64,000 bases of DNA from Dolomedes plantarius (GCA_907164885.2 OU015490.1:100182257-100246256); one strand, 5' to 3'; positions 1-11,304 are shown, numbered from the stretch's first letter. Notes: generated by a model from the letters alone, not told the origin. Made by a program: numbers and translations.

Positions 1-690
1 GCTTTAAAAGATTGATTCGTTGGCTTGGTTTGATGACCTTAAGATTAGTCTAATATTTTCTCTTAGGGTTTAAAAATGCTATTATCTCCATTCATGCTGA
101 TATCTTTTAATGTGACCTCTATCAGAATAATAGGCCTTATATAGTAAGATAAATGCCACAATTCTTACCTACATTAAGAGAGAGCTGTTCGCTATACGCA
201 CATAAAATTAGGTATAGATAATTCCATATTTTTTGATTTTGTGCTTGTCATTTGAACTCTCTCTTTAGTTAATCATTTTTTTAAATACAAACTTATTATA
301 AAATTTTGTAAGTATAAAACTTTTAAAATTTGTTCCTTTGGACAAGTGTTACGCTAAATTTGAACAGAAAACTTAGGCTGATTGTACTTGCTTTTTTTTT
401 TTTTTTTTTTTTGAGAACTTCATGGTCTTTTAGAATAGTAAAATATTAAAAAATTGATGGAATTCGGCCTCGTTAAAAGTAAATGCTGTTGTTTTTATCC
501 GTTTACGGGCATTTGCACATTGAACAAATATATTCCAAAGGAGATTTATTTTTACTTATAGTGTACTTATTCTAAAATCAGTTTTAAATAAATATTAATT
601 TATTATGTATGCGGCTTGGTTATAAAAATGTAGCAATTTCGTCTCTTATTCGCAATATATTAGATTCGCAATGTGTTTGGTTACTTCACA
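1..690. other. AT-rich DNA without recognisable feature
   Basis: No ORF, repeat with internal partner or transposon terminus seen. A poly-T run lies near 391-412. Confidence 0.5.
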
Positions 691-693
691 ATA

Positions 694-2155
694 TATTAGC
701 CAAAAAGTTCGTTCGGTTTCTAAGTAAAACTAAAAGACACTTTTTTAATTCTCTCGAATAACTTTATTGAACAATTTCACAATTTTGTTCCACTACTTTC
801 TGCTAGTTTTCGGGTAACTACATAATTCTATCTTCCCAGAATTTACACTGTACAAATTATTATTATTTTTTCATTAAAGCCGCTTTTTTACCTTTTTTGA
901 ATAATAAAGCGTAATAGGACGAAAATGTTGCTAATTTTCTTCCATATTCAACGTTAAAATGGCTACATAAGAAATCTACAATTTTGATAAGTTTCTGATT
1001 TAAATGCACGCTAATATGACATGCCAGAACCCAATCTCACAAAATTGTTTCTAATAACCGTTAAGGGAGTCCAGGACGTAAAATTCTTCAAATTTTCAAA
1101 AAAAAAATTATTGAATTAAAAATTCTGTGTTATTTTCCGCTTAAAATTACGTTTAAATTATGTTTGTCTCTTAACTAGAACAGGAGATATTTTTTTTCTT
1201 GCAACTTTCTAATAGCAGCCAATCTTTGTTTAAACCTGTAAATGCGTTTTTCTGCATAAAGGGTTTCTCACCATTTCTCGTCTTAAAATTGTTATAAGGC
1301 CAGAACCGTTAAAGATAAATGGTTCAAACTATGAACATGTCTTTTTCAATTATTTTACTTTAATTCTGATTCAGAAAATTTGAAAAAATATTTGCTTTTA
1401 AACATATGATTTAAAAAAAAATAATTTAACTCCTTTTTTTAAAATTTTACTCTAAATATTTTTAATTTTTTTAAATTGATATTTTAAAAAACGCTGTATA
1501 AAAACTAAAACTTATATATTTCTATTTAATTAAATGAAAAATTTTGAAATTCGACAAGTAATATTTTGAGTTATAGCGATTTAAAATTATCCCACTTTTT
1601 TAAAATTTAAAATAATTTTTTTTTTATGAGAAGTTTTATGATCTGATTTTGTTTACAAATTATATGGTTAACTATTTTATCGATCACTATTTGAGTAGAT
1701 GGAAAGAAAAATTCCTCTAGAAAACGATTTCCTTGAAAAATATTTTGCTTTTAATGTGAAATTTTTCACAATAGATCGTTATAAAAATCATATTGAAAAC
1801 TTTACATACTGTACTCTTGAAGTTTTACATATTGTGTTCCAATGAGCTTTTACATATTGTGCTCTTATCTGCTTCCATTTATGAATGCACGCTTTTTATT
1901 TAATCTGATGAAGTATGCATTTACTTAGCTGTAAGTCACTCCAATTTTTATCGATCTCTATTTGAGTATATGGAAAGAAAAATTCTTCTAGAAAACGATA
2001 TCCTTGAAAAGTATTTCAAAATAATTAAAAATTTTAACTCAATAAATAAAAAAAATTTTAAATGTGCCCTGGACCCCCACCCCTCCCCTCTAAGACAACT
2101 AACCGCTACTAGAGCCATCTTACTAAAAATCGAACGAACTTTTTGGCCAACCCAA
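694..2155 (-). mobile_element. mariner deletion derivative, interrupted
   Basis: The left end reads GCCAAAAAGTTCGTTCGG (699-716) and the right end is its inverse (about 2131-2155, GAACGAACTTTTTGGCC), the usual mellifera-type mariner terminus. Minus-strand translation near 955-850 gives a mariner N-terminus (MEEN, QHF, KKGK pieces). This is followed immediately by the C-terminal end (KFWEDRIM, LPEN, QKVVEQN pieces, about 850-760), so the catalytic core has been deleted. The 5' UTR of the element is split: the part next to the right terminus (2085-2130) continues at about 1065 downwards. About 1.0 kb of foreign DNA (about 1066-2084), including satellite units, lies between. Several stops; not functional. 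Confidence 0.7.
1066..2084. mobile_element. insertion with GGGxGTCCAGG inverted ends
   Basis: This segment splits the mariner 5' UTR. Its left edge reads GGGAGTCCAGGACGTAAAA and its right edge, on the minus strand, GGGGGTCCAGGGCACATTT, so the two edges are imperfect inverted repeats. TAAG occurs on both outer sides and may be a short target duplication. The right half (about 1678-2040) consists of units of the neighbouring satellite. Class unknown. Confidence 0.4.
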
Positions 2156-2159
2156 TATC

Positions 2160-2815
2160 ATCGTACCACGGTAATGTGCACAGTGAATCAAATCAAAGGG
2201 CTGATAACATTAAATAAAAATATAAAAAAAAATTCATTTTTTGAATCTAAATACTTCACACGTAAAGCTGCCTTCAAACTTTGTTGATTTAATAAAACGT
2301 CTCACACTTCAAATAAGGTCCGAAATCAATCTTCTTCGGACACGCTCCTATTTTATTGCGGTGTCAAAAACTCTGACATGCGAAACTCCATAACCCACTT
2401 TCAAAAATTTTTTTGCCTTTCCAAATCTCTCATTGAAAAGGGAGCGAATTTATTTGGCGATCTCTGGTTACAAAGGGTAATCGCGGGCCAACTCCCTAAT
2501 ATTGAGATTTCCCAAGGCAAAACAAGCAGAGATGAAAAATGCAAAAACGGTCGAAAAGAGAAGGGGTTTTCCCACCCCCTTTGATATCAAGTGGGTGGCT
2601 GGGGACTGTTTTTTATGCCGCCACCTATCAACTGGTTAGGGTTTTGCATGATAGCATCGGGAGGAGATTTTAAAAAATACGCTTTCCTGCTTCCTGTTTT
2701 TTCTTTTCCTTTTTTTGTTATTTTAACTGAAGTTATTAACTCAAGATTGATATATTAGTCCTTAAAATTTTTATTGACGTCAGTTTCACTATTTCGAAAA
2801 AAAATAACGCAAATA
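2160..2815. other. unassigned sequence between satellite blocks
   Basis: Somewhat less AT-rich than its surroundings, with a 68-codon open frame at 2378-2584 that shows no recognisable domain. A short hairpin (CCCACC around 2571 and GGTGGC around 2593) is present. No terminus or known family seen. Confidence 0.4.
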
Positions 2816-3339
2816 GATGATTTTTTGGAGAATTTTTTCTATTAATGCGAAATTATTTACGATAGCTCGTTACAATAAATCACATGCAAAATATTTACAT
2901 GTTGTACTATAATCTAACTCCATTTATAAATACACGCTTTTCATTAAATTTGAGGTATGCATTTACTAAGCTGTAAGTCACTCCAATTTTTATCGATCTC
3001 TATTTGAGAAGATGAAAAGAAAAATTCATCTAGAAAACGATTTCTTTGAAAAATATTTTGCTATTAATGTGAAATTCTTTACGATAGCTCGTTACAATTA
3101 TCAGATGCAAAATTTTTATATATTGTGCTCTAATCGATCACCATTTATAAATACACGCATCTCATTAAATTTGATGAGGTACGCATTTACTAAACTGCAA
3201 GTCAATCCAATTTATATCGATCTCTATTTGAGCAGATGGAAAGAAAAATTCCTCTAGAAAACGATTTCCTTGAAAAAGATTTTGCTTTTAGTGAGAAATT
3301 CTTCGCAATAGATCGTTACAAGAATCATATAGAAAACTT

Positions 3340-3490
3340 TACATATTGTGTTCCAATGAACTTTTAGATATTGTGTTCCAATGAACTTTTAGATATTGTG
3401 TTCCAATGAACTTTTACATATTGTGTTCCAATGAACTTTTACATATTGTGTTCCAATGAACTTTTACATATTGTGTTCTAATGAGCTTTA
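3340..3490 (+). repeat. 25-bp subrepeat block in satellite
   Basis: About five consecutive copies of a 25-bp unit beginning TTTTACATATTGTGTTCCAA (some with TTTTAGATATTG). A shorter block of the same unit is at about 3950-4025. It explains the length variation of the surrounding satellite. Confidence 0.85.
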
Positions 3491-5404
3491 ACATATTGTG
3501 CTCTTATCTACACCCATTTATAAATACACGCTTTTCATTAAATTTATGGAAATATGCATTAACTAAGCTATAAGTCACTTCAATTTTTATCGAGCTCCAT
3601 TTGAGTAGATGGAAAGAAAAATTCTTCTAGCAAGCAGTTTCTTTGAAAAATATTTTGCTGTTAATGTGAAATTCTTAGCTCATTACAATAATCAAATGCA
3701 AAATTTTTACCTGTTGTGCTCTAAGCGCATTTCATTAAATTTGATGAGATATGCATTAACTAAGTTGTAAGTCACTCCAATTTTTATCGATCTCTATTTG
3801 AGTAGATGGAAAGAACAATTCCTCTAGAAAATTATTTCCTTGAAAAAGATTTTGAATTTAATGTGAACTCTTCACAATAGCTCATTACAGAAATCATATT
3901 GAAATCTTTACATATTGTGCTCTTGAAGTTTTAAATATTGTATTCCAATGCCCTTTTACATATTGTGTTCCAATAAACTTTTACATATTGTGTTCCAATA
4001 AACTTTTACATATTGTGTTCTAATTATCTTTAACATATTGTTCACTTATCTGCACCCATTTTTAAATAAATGTTTTTCATTAAATTTGATGAAACGTACA
4101 TTAACTAAGCTATAAGTCACTTCAATTTTTATCGAGCTCCATTTGAGTAAATGGAAAGAAAAATTCTTCTTACAAACGATTTCTTTGAAAAAGATTTTGC
4201 TGTTAGTGTGAAATCCTTCACAATAGCTCGATACAATAATTAGATTGAATTTTTTTTACATATTGTGCTCAAATCTACTTCAATTTATAAAACCACGCTT
4301 TTCATTAAATTTGATGAAATATGCGTTAACTAAGCAAACGATTTCTTTGAAAAATATTTTACTATTAATGTGAAATCCTTCGCGATAGCTCGTTACAATA
4401 ATCAGATGATTTTTTTTTACATACTGTGCTCTAATCTACCTCTATTTGTAAATAAATAACTCTTCTCTAAATTTAATTATATATGCATTAACCAAGTCTC
4501 TCTAATTTTTATCGAGCTCTATTTGAATAGATTGACAGATAAATCCCCCTAGCTAACGATTTCTTTGAAAAATATTTTGATATAAATGTGAAATTCCTCA
4601 CGACAGCTCGTTATGATATTCAGATGATAGTTTTTTACATATTGTGCTCTAATATACATCTATTTGTAAATAAACATTTTTCTTTTAATTTAATGATATA
4701 CACATTAACTAAGTGACTCTAATTTTTATCGAGCTCTATTTGAATAGATGGACAGATAAATCTACCTAGCTAACGATTTTTTAAAAAAAATATTTTGGTA
4801 TAAATGTGAAATTCTTTGCGATAGCTCGTTACAATAATCAGATGAAATTTTTTTTTACATATTGTGCTCTAGTAAACCTCTATTTGTAAATAAATACATT
4901 TCTCTTAATTTAATGATATGTGCATTAACTAAGTCACTCTAGTTTTTTTCGAGCTTTATTTGAACAGATGGACAGATAAATACCCTTAGCGAGCGATTTC
5001 TTTGAGAAATATTTTGTTATATTATTTGGAAATTTTTTACGATAAATCGTTACAATAAACATATGCATTTTTTTCATTTTGCACATTATTCTACATCCAT
5101 TTATAAATAAACACTGTTCACTACATTTAATGAAATATGTGCTAAGTAAGTCACTCTTATTGTAATCGAGCTTTACTTGACTAGCTGGGAAGTAAAATCT
5201 CTCCAGCAAACGATTTCTTTGAAAAAAATATTTTGGTATCAATGTGAAATTCTTTACAATAACGAGTCCCAAGAATCAGATGGAAATTTTTACATATTGT
5301 ACGTTACTCTACCTCCATTTGTAAATGCATGATTTTCGCTAAATTTAGTAAAATATGTGTAAAGAAAGATATTAGTCTTCCCAATTTTCATTCAGTTCAG
5401 TTTA

Positions 5405-6140
5405 TCTCTATGTATAAAACAATTCCGTAACTGACTGACTGACTGACTTATAACGCACAGACCAAACCACTGGACCTAAAGGGCTGAAATTTTGCATGTT
5501 GATTCTTCTTATAGTGTACGTGTGCCCTAAGAGAGATTTTTGAAAAATTCTTAGAATTTTTTAATTAAATTTTTTAGCTGTTATTGAAACATTCTTTAAA
5601 GTTTGCATTTAAAATAATAATCGGAGGGTTATAAAATTTGCATCACTAGAAAGATCCTAAAAATTGCTTTAAAATGAAATTTATTTCGAATCTTTACATC
5701 CATTTTCTGTTTTTTGGAGAATTTTTAAAGATTAATTTTTAGAATTTAATTTATTAAATGCTGATCACGTGGTTTCTTTTCTTTTTGGGATGCTTTAAAT
5801 TAATTTATCGTCACGTGCATAACAACAAAATAAATTGACAAAAAAACTATTTTTTTTCTTTCTAATGCGGCAGACAATTGGACATTATCCAAAAAAATAT
5901 TAAAATACAGTAAAAGAAATGTTCTTCAAACTGTACTATATTAACTGTACTATATTCTTTAGTATGTTCTATTAGATTTAATTTCAATATTTTTCTTCTA
6001 CATCATTTTGTCTGCAAAAATATCCGTTACGATTTTTTTATAAATATATATATATAAATTTTTTTTGCCATTAATTGCATACATTGACCGTTGTATTTAA
6101 TTTGAATGTACTCCGTAGCGAAGTACGCGTTTTCAGCTAG
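5405..6140 (+). mobile_element. Helitron-like element, family 1 (copy 1)
   Basis: Starts TCTCTATGTATAAAAC and ends CGTTTTCAGCTAG. Just before the end is a short stem (CTCCGTA / TACGCG-type, loop GCGAAG). It shows the Helitron signature: TC start, CTAG end after a hairpin, A on the left (5404), T on the right (6141) and no target duplication. It splits one satellite unit: the left flank CAGTTTA and the right flank TCTATACATAAAATCC join to a normal unit, which gives the empty site. Non-autonomous: no Rep or helicase frame. The interior has (GACT)n near the 5' end and a short TA stretch. Confidence 0.85.
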
Positions 6141-6377
6141 TCTATACATAAAATCCCTCTAGCAAACGATTAATTTGAAAACTCTTTTGCTATTTATGTG
6201 GAATTATTTGCGGTAACTAGTTCACAAGTTTAAGATGGAATTTTTTTTTTTACATATTACGAATTATTCTACCTCCATTTATAAATACATACTTTTTGCT
6301 TAATTTAAAAAATGGGAAAAATTTAGTAAAAAAAATATTAGTTGCCCCAGCTTTTATTCAGCTCTGTTTGTCTAGAT

Positions 6378-6864
6378 CAGACTTTCTCAACCCTTTTTTT
6401 TTCTCTCGGGCCGTATGCATGTTTGCTACGTTACGCGGGCCGTAACATATTACACTATACCTCATTGTATAATAATGTAAAAAATAAAACTCCAAACCTA
6501 AATGTATTCATAAGTTTATTTAAAAATGAGTGTTATTTTGTTTTTATGTCGAGACAAACTTTTGACTATTTTAGACAAATCAGGTTTATACTTGCTACAT
6601 GCTACTCTCGATGCGTCACCAAGGTAAGAATCAGAAAGCCGATTTCTGTATATGTTCTCCGTCTATTTCATTTTGGAATTGTGTGATTGACGAAAATACG
6701 TTGATAAGAACAACGTGAGTGACAAGTGGTACATTTCCTTACAGTCTTGTATTTTTCAGGCTCTCATTTTCAAAATTATGTTTACAAAAGCACCTGCCTG
6801 ATAATGAGTGTGAGTGTTTGGACCGCACATAAAAGCTTGATGGGGAGCAGTTCGAGTATCCCTG
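6378..6864. mobile_element. non-autonomous hAT element with 8-bp TSD
   Basis: Begins CAGACTTTCTCAACCC and ends GAGTATCCCTG. It is flanked by perfect 8-bp direct repeats GTCTAGAT (6370-6377 and 6865-6872). Removing the element and one repeat restores a satellite unit (GTCTAGATGG). The CAG...CTG ends and the 8-bp duplication are typical of hAT. The left end resembles the CAGxxxTxCTCAACCC termini of mammalian and arthropod hAT MITEs. No transposase frame. Confidence 0.85.
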
Positions 6865-7265
6865 GTCTAGATGGAAAATTAATTTCCTCAAACGGACGAT
6901 TTCTGTAAAAAAAAAAAAAAAAAACTTCATTTGGCAATCAAAAAATCTATTACTACTGAAGTAAAATTCTTTGCGGTAGCTGTTAGCAAATGTAATCGCA
7001 GACGACATCATCTGATTTCCCTTCTTTCCCTTCTCTCTGTTCTGTTCTCGTATCACAGATTTCTATTGGATGTCATATTAAAAGCTACTATTGGTTCTTT
7101 CTGGGATACTGTGTAAGTTTATAAATGCATGTGATGTTCTTTTTTTTCAGTCAGTCTGTATTTATCTGTGTTATAGCTTGTATGTGTTTGACCTACTGTA
7201 AATAATGTCTATTTTCCCGGTCCATGGAACTCTTTAATTTAACGCAATTGCCTCTCTTATTCTAA

Positions 7266-7432
7266 GGGCCTGTTCACATAGAATCCGTTAGAGTTAGCGT
7301 TACTCGTATTGACATATTTTAAGCTCATCACAAGCTTTAATTTCGTGGCTAATCGTTTGGAGGTTTGCGATTGGTTAAATATATTTCAATATGAGTAACG
7401 AGGACGTTGACGGATTCTATGTGAACAGGCCC
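7266..7432. mobile_element. 167-bp MITE, probably hAT (copy 1)
   Basis: Terminal inverted repeats GGGCCTGTTCACATAGAATC at the left and the inverse at the right end. Flanks TATTCTAA (7258-7265) and TATTGTAA (7434-7441) match at 7 of 8 bases, consistent with an old 8-bp hAT duplication. No coding capacity. Confidence 0.7.
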
Positions 7433-7629
7433 TTATTGTAATAGTAGCTAAGTTCGAAAAGCAGACGGAAAAGTTTTTTTTACAAACCTCCACTTATTTA
7501 AAAAACGCTTCAGTCAGTCTGTGTCTATCTGTGTTGTAGCTTGTATATGTTTGACCTACTGTAAATAAATGTCTATTTTCCCGGTCCATGGAACTCTTTA
7601 ATTTAACGCAATTGCCTCTCTTATTCCAA

Positions 7630-8596
7630 GAGCCTGTTTGCATAGAATCGGTCAGCGTCAGCGTTACTGGTATTGACATATTTTAAGCCAATCACAGGCC
7701 TTAACAATTTCGTGGCTAATCGTTTGGAGGTTTCTAATTGGTTAAATACACAGGGTGTCCCAAAAAGATCAGTACAACTTCAAAAAATTATTTAAAAAAA
7801 AGAATAGGCGTACAGCAAAACTAGTTACAACAATAGATAGAATAATTCAAAAAGTTTTTTTCAACTACATTAATAAAAGTTCCACATGAGAACCTTTCGT
7901 AGCACGAACAATATCAAGACGATGTTCCAATTCAATCCGATAACGTTTCAGCATGATAACATCAACTGTAGATACAGCTGTTTGGATCTTTTGTTTCAAT
8001 TCCTCGACACTGTTAACTTTTGTTCGGTACACAGCATCTTTTACATAACCCCAAAAGAAAAAGTCTAGAGCAGTTATGTCAAGAGACCGGGACGGCCATC
8101 CCTGTCAATCCAACGCTGTGGGAATGAATTATTCAGTGACTCATGGACTATCAATCCTCAGTGAGGAGGTGCACCATTCTGTTGGAAAATGACATTCGGT
8201 TGAAGTTCTTGCAGTTGTGGAAATGCATAAATCTCGAGCATATCTAAGTAGGTACATGAGGTAACAGTCTTTTCCGAGAAAAAGAAAAAAGGTCCAATGA
8301 TGCGATCGTGAAGCAGTCCGCGCCACGCATTGACCTTTTCACTGCTCCGTCCGATTTTACGTACGGAGTGTGACTTTTCTGAACCCCAAAATCGAACGTT
8401 ATGTTTATTTACCGCTCCGGAAACATGAAACGTTGATTCGTCAGGAAACAATATTCGATTCAGAAAAAGTCCATCGGTCTCCACACGATGCAGCATATGA
8501 ACTGCAAATTCGAAACATTTCGAATAATCATCCGGATTTAACACATGCAGAATACGATTAACGCTGACATTGGAAGATTCTATGTGAACAGGCCCT
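7630..8596. mobile_element. same MITE, copy 2, split by mariner-like relic
   Basis: The left half (7630-7750) matches copy 1 up to GGTTAAATA. The right half (about 8564-8596) resumes at the TAACG...GAC stretch. The intervening DNA is a mariner-like relic beginning CAGGGTGTCCCAAAAAG. A few bases of MITE and the 5' part of the inserted transposon are missing at the right junction. Confidence 0.7.
7751..8563 (-). pseudogene. mariner/IS630-like transposase, truncated
   Basis: Minus-strand frames encode the catalytic half of a Tc1/mariner-superfamily transposase of the type common in arthropods. Visible pieces are FPDESTFH (first catalytic D), NVRFWG, VNAWRGLLHDRIIGPFFF, NVIFQQNGAPPH (the second D position is N here), and FFFWGYVKDAVYRTKVNS near the end. 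The 3' terminus CAGGGTGTCCC is at 7751. The N-terminal half and the 5' terminus are absent. There is a stop just after GAPPH and a frameshift before FFFWGYVKD, so it cannot be active. Confidence 0.85.
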
Positions 8597-8823
8597 TATT
8601 GTAACAGCAGCTAAGTTTCGAGAAGCAGAAGGAAAAGTTTTTTCACAAACCTCCATCTATTTAAAAAACGCTTTTCACTAAGTTTCGTAAAATATGTTTT
8701 AACACAAATATTAGTAGCTTCAATTTTTACTGATCTCTGTTTGGCTAGATGGGAAGAAAATTCCCTCTAACGAACAATTTCAACGAGAAAATCTTTCATA
8801 GGGGGGAACGGACATAATCAGTT

Positions 8824-9105
8824 GTGCACACACAAGTGATTGGATTAAGTCGCAGCCAATTTGCACGCTTCTCCGGGACTGTCATCGCAGTGAAAGAGGG
8901 ATTTTTTTTTACATCCACTTCCCCCAGTGTCCTCTTCTCTGTTGACAGTGATATTGTTCCAGAGGTGCAAGATGGACACAGGTGCCAGCTCGTATTAATG
9001 AAGTGTGGAGGACAGGGTGACAAGTCAAGAGTGCACTTCGCAGTGGGGTTCGAGGACAGAAGTTGGAGCTTCTTGGAGATAATTATTACACGACGCTGCC
9101 ACTAA
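8824..9105 (+). CDS. unrecognised ORF, possible terminal exon
   Basis: A 93-codon open frame in a patch of about 300 bp that is clearly more GC-rich than its surroundings. It ends at a TAA and is followed by AATAAA at 9217-9222, so a 3'-terminal exon or a retrocopy is possible. The centre (FSGTVIAVKEGFFF, then VLFSV, then LVLMKCGG) loosely recalls a cold-shock-type beta-barrel, but I do not trust that assignment. The opposite strand is also open (8796-9023), so base composition rather than coding could explain it. No clear start context; the frame may continue from an upstream exon. Confidence 0.3.
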   Translation: MHTQVIGLSRSQFARFSGTVIAVKEGFFFTSTSPSVLFSVDSDIVPEVQDGHRCQLVLMKCGGQGDKSRVHFAVGFEDRSWSFLEIIITRRCH

Positions 9106-9391
9106 AAAGGGAATAACAGTATTTATTTCAAATGGCTTTATAAATGAAAATTGAAGTGATAGGAAAATGGTAATCAAAATTGATTTATATTCAACTTCTT
9201 CGTGTTATTATTTCCCAATAAAAATTGTTTTTAATCCTGAAACGATACTAGAGCTCTTAGGAGCCAACAATTTTTTCTGTTTAAAAGGCATATTTTGTGA
9301 GTTAAAATGATAATTGTTATAATTGTTCTCGTAAAAAAAACTAAAAAAAACATATTTTTAAAAAATAAATATATATATAAATAAATAAACA

Positions 9392-9397
9392 ATATAT

Positions 9398-9474
<77 letters not shown>
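9392..9474. repeat. TA microsatellite
   Basis: Nearly pure AT dinucleotide run with an AAATA interruption near 9411. Confidence 0.95.
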
Positions 9475-9477
<3 letters not shown>

Positions 9478-9814
9478 ACCATCACATCTCGTTCTTAAAA
9501 TGCAACCTGAAAGAGAAAACTAGCTCGTATTTACATGGCTGGAGCTAGACTCAGCCTGAAAGGAATTAAATCAAATTTGGAAGCAGTCGTGTCGAATAGT
9601 TTTATTAGAGCGATAGTAACATCCGTCCATCTCAGACGACAGCTCGGAGCGAAGTGTAATATCACCTTTCAACCTTACGCGCTAGAAGCGAGGTACATGT
9701 GCCTGTTATTTTGAAGTGTCAGCGGAAATTGGGGCTGGCAATGCGAACCCACGCCTTTCTCGAGACGTATACACGTGTAGAAATGCAACGTTTGCTGTTT
9801 TATGGTAATTTATT

Positions 9815-9897
<83 letters not shown>
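9815..9897. repeat. AC then TA microsatellite
   Basis: (AC)8 passing into (AT)n. It is the left flank of the Tc1-like element whose insertion site is TA. Confidence 0.95.
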
Positions 9898-9898
<1 letters not shown>

Positions 9899-11301
9899 TG
9901 CTGGCCACCCAAATTGCAACACCAAGAAAGACAAGAGATATCACAAAAAAATTTATTTTGTAGATAACATGTTGACCAAGTATCAAATGATTAAATTTAT
10001 AGACTTCTGTGAAGTGTGGTTCCTGCCAAAATCAGTATCCAGAGAAGCCGCCATTGTTGGAGATCACCGCTGCCACACGCCTCGGCATTGATTCAAAGAG
10101 ACTTTGGATGAGTTCTTGGGGTACAACAGACCAAGCAGCTTCCACACGTTGCCAAAGTTGATCTGCTGTGGCAGCTGAGGATGGAATCTGGGTCAATCGT
10201 ATAGCAACCATGGACCACATGTTTTCTATCGGCGAAAGATCCGGAGAGCGAGGCGGCCAGGGAAGCAATTCAATCTAGCGATTGACGAAGAACCGTTGGA
10301 CAATGCGTGCCACGTGTGGTCGCGCCTTATCCTGTTGAAATATGGCTGTGGTCAAGCCCTGAAGGTAAGGAAGGACAGCTGGCTCCAACACCTCGGAGAT
10401 GTTGCGCTGGCTGTTTAAAGTACTGGCAATGCATACTAGAGGTGTGCGAGAGTGATATCCAATACCGCCCCATACCATAATACCCGGTGCAGGACCAGTG
10501 TGGCGGTGCATAACGCAGCTGTTCAGCATCCTCTCTTCACGGTGTCTCCAGACTCGAATGAGACCATCGTGGTGTTGCAGACAGAAGCGTGACTCGTCAG
10601 TAAAGACAATTTCATTCCATTCTGCCGTCCACATCATTCTGTCATCGCACCATTGGCGGCGGAGACGTCTGTGGTTCTGCGTCAAGGGTAGACAAAGCAA
10701 TGGACGTCTTGCGGACAGACCACTCTGCTGTAAACGGCATCGAATGGTACGCGCAGACACTGGATGATGCGTTACAGACTGCATGTGCTGTGCTATGGTT
10801 CGTGATGTGACTGAGCGATCCGTCACTGCCATGCGCACAATTTGCCTGTCATCACGTGAAGTGGTGCGCTGAGGTGGATTCGATCGAACACGCCGGTCCG
10901 TCGTACCCTCCTGCATCCAACGATCACATATCCTCATTACAGTTGTTTGGTTTCGCTCAACACGACTACCGATTTCCCTGAAAGATAATCCACAATCTCG
11001 GTAGGCCACTATCCTTCCTCTGTCGAACTCGGATACTTGATCAAAAGATGATCGCTGTTTTCGACGAGGCATAATTGATCGTTTTTTTGAAAAAACCACA
11101 AGAAAAACACAATTGCCGAACTTGAAATCGTCGAAATCTCCAAGCCTTAAATAGCGCTTTGAAGTGGCGCCACAGGCGCGCGTGATGTGCGTCTGCGCTG
11201 AAATTCTAATCATTTGCATATCTCACCTTCGCTAATGCATGTTGTAAATTTCATGTTATTTGCATGTTTCCTTCTGGGTGTTGCATTTACAGTGGCCAGC
11301 A

Positions 11302-11304
<3 letters not shown>
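9898..11304 (-). mobile_element. Tc1-like transposon, nearly complete
   Basis: The left end is CTGCTGGCCACCCAAATTGC. The right end, read on the minus strand, is CACTGCTGGCCACTGTAAAT; both continue into a shared GCAACACC block. TA lies on each outer side, and on both sides that TA belongs to a long TA microsatellite (9830-9897 and 11305-11366). It therefore inserted into the array. At 1.4 kb it has the normal size for the group and carries one transposase frame. Confidence 0.9.
10032..11072 (-). pseudogene. Tc1-family DD34E transposase, one nonsense codon
   Basis: This would cut the element out of DNA and insert it at TA, acting in the nucleus on the inverted ends. Start chosen at MPRRKQRSSF (codon at 11072), giving 346 codons, the family's normal length; the open frame extends upstream to 11219 but into the terminal region. 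Two helix-turn-helix segments are visible, around residues 10-55 (GLSFREIGSRV) and 75-120 (VSARTIRCRL). The DDE triad is D in VFTDESRF, D in FQQDKARPH and E in LSPIENMW, with 34 residues between the last two (DD34E). A single in-frame TAG lies at 10275-10277 between them; reading continues in the same frame to FSGY. Otherwise intact, so a young copy. Confidence 0.9.

Larger units (their letters stand above)
1670..5400. repeat. degenerate satellite, unit about 220-370 bp
   Basis: A recurrent block reads ATCGATCTCTATTTGAGTAG, then a GGAAAGAAAAATTCCTCTAG-like block, then AACGATTTCTTTGAAAAATA. Block starts are visible near 1678, 1949, 2991, 3216, 3587, 3785, 4127, 4507, 4724, 4946 and 5165. Degraded units continue through transposon insertions at about 5388/6141, 6350/6870 and 8722. 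Unit length varies because of internal 25-bp subrepeats. The short ORFs here are by-products and I do not call them genes. The array is interrupted at about 2041-2815 by unrelated sequence and the mariner end. Confidence 0.85.
7148..8660. repeat. tandem duplication, about 340-bp unit
   Basis: Positions about 7148-7500 and 7505-8690 (minus an insertion) repeat each other. Both read TCAGTCAGTCTGTxTxTATC, then a MITE, then CAAACCTCCAxxTATTTAAA. The second copy is enlarged by the mariner-like relic at 7751-8563. Confidence 0.75.

Noticed and set aside
1970..2287. 105-codon plus frame
   Set aside because: Runs across a satellite unit, an insertion edge and a mariner terminus; not a gene.
4934..5272. 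112-codon minus frame
   Set aside because: Lies in degenerate satellite units; the frame is not kept in neighbouring units.
9231..9485. 84-codon frame of alternating Ile-Tyr (and all similar IYIYIY frames)
   Set aside because: Direct translation of TA microsatellites; open on both strands.
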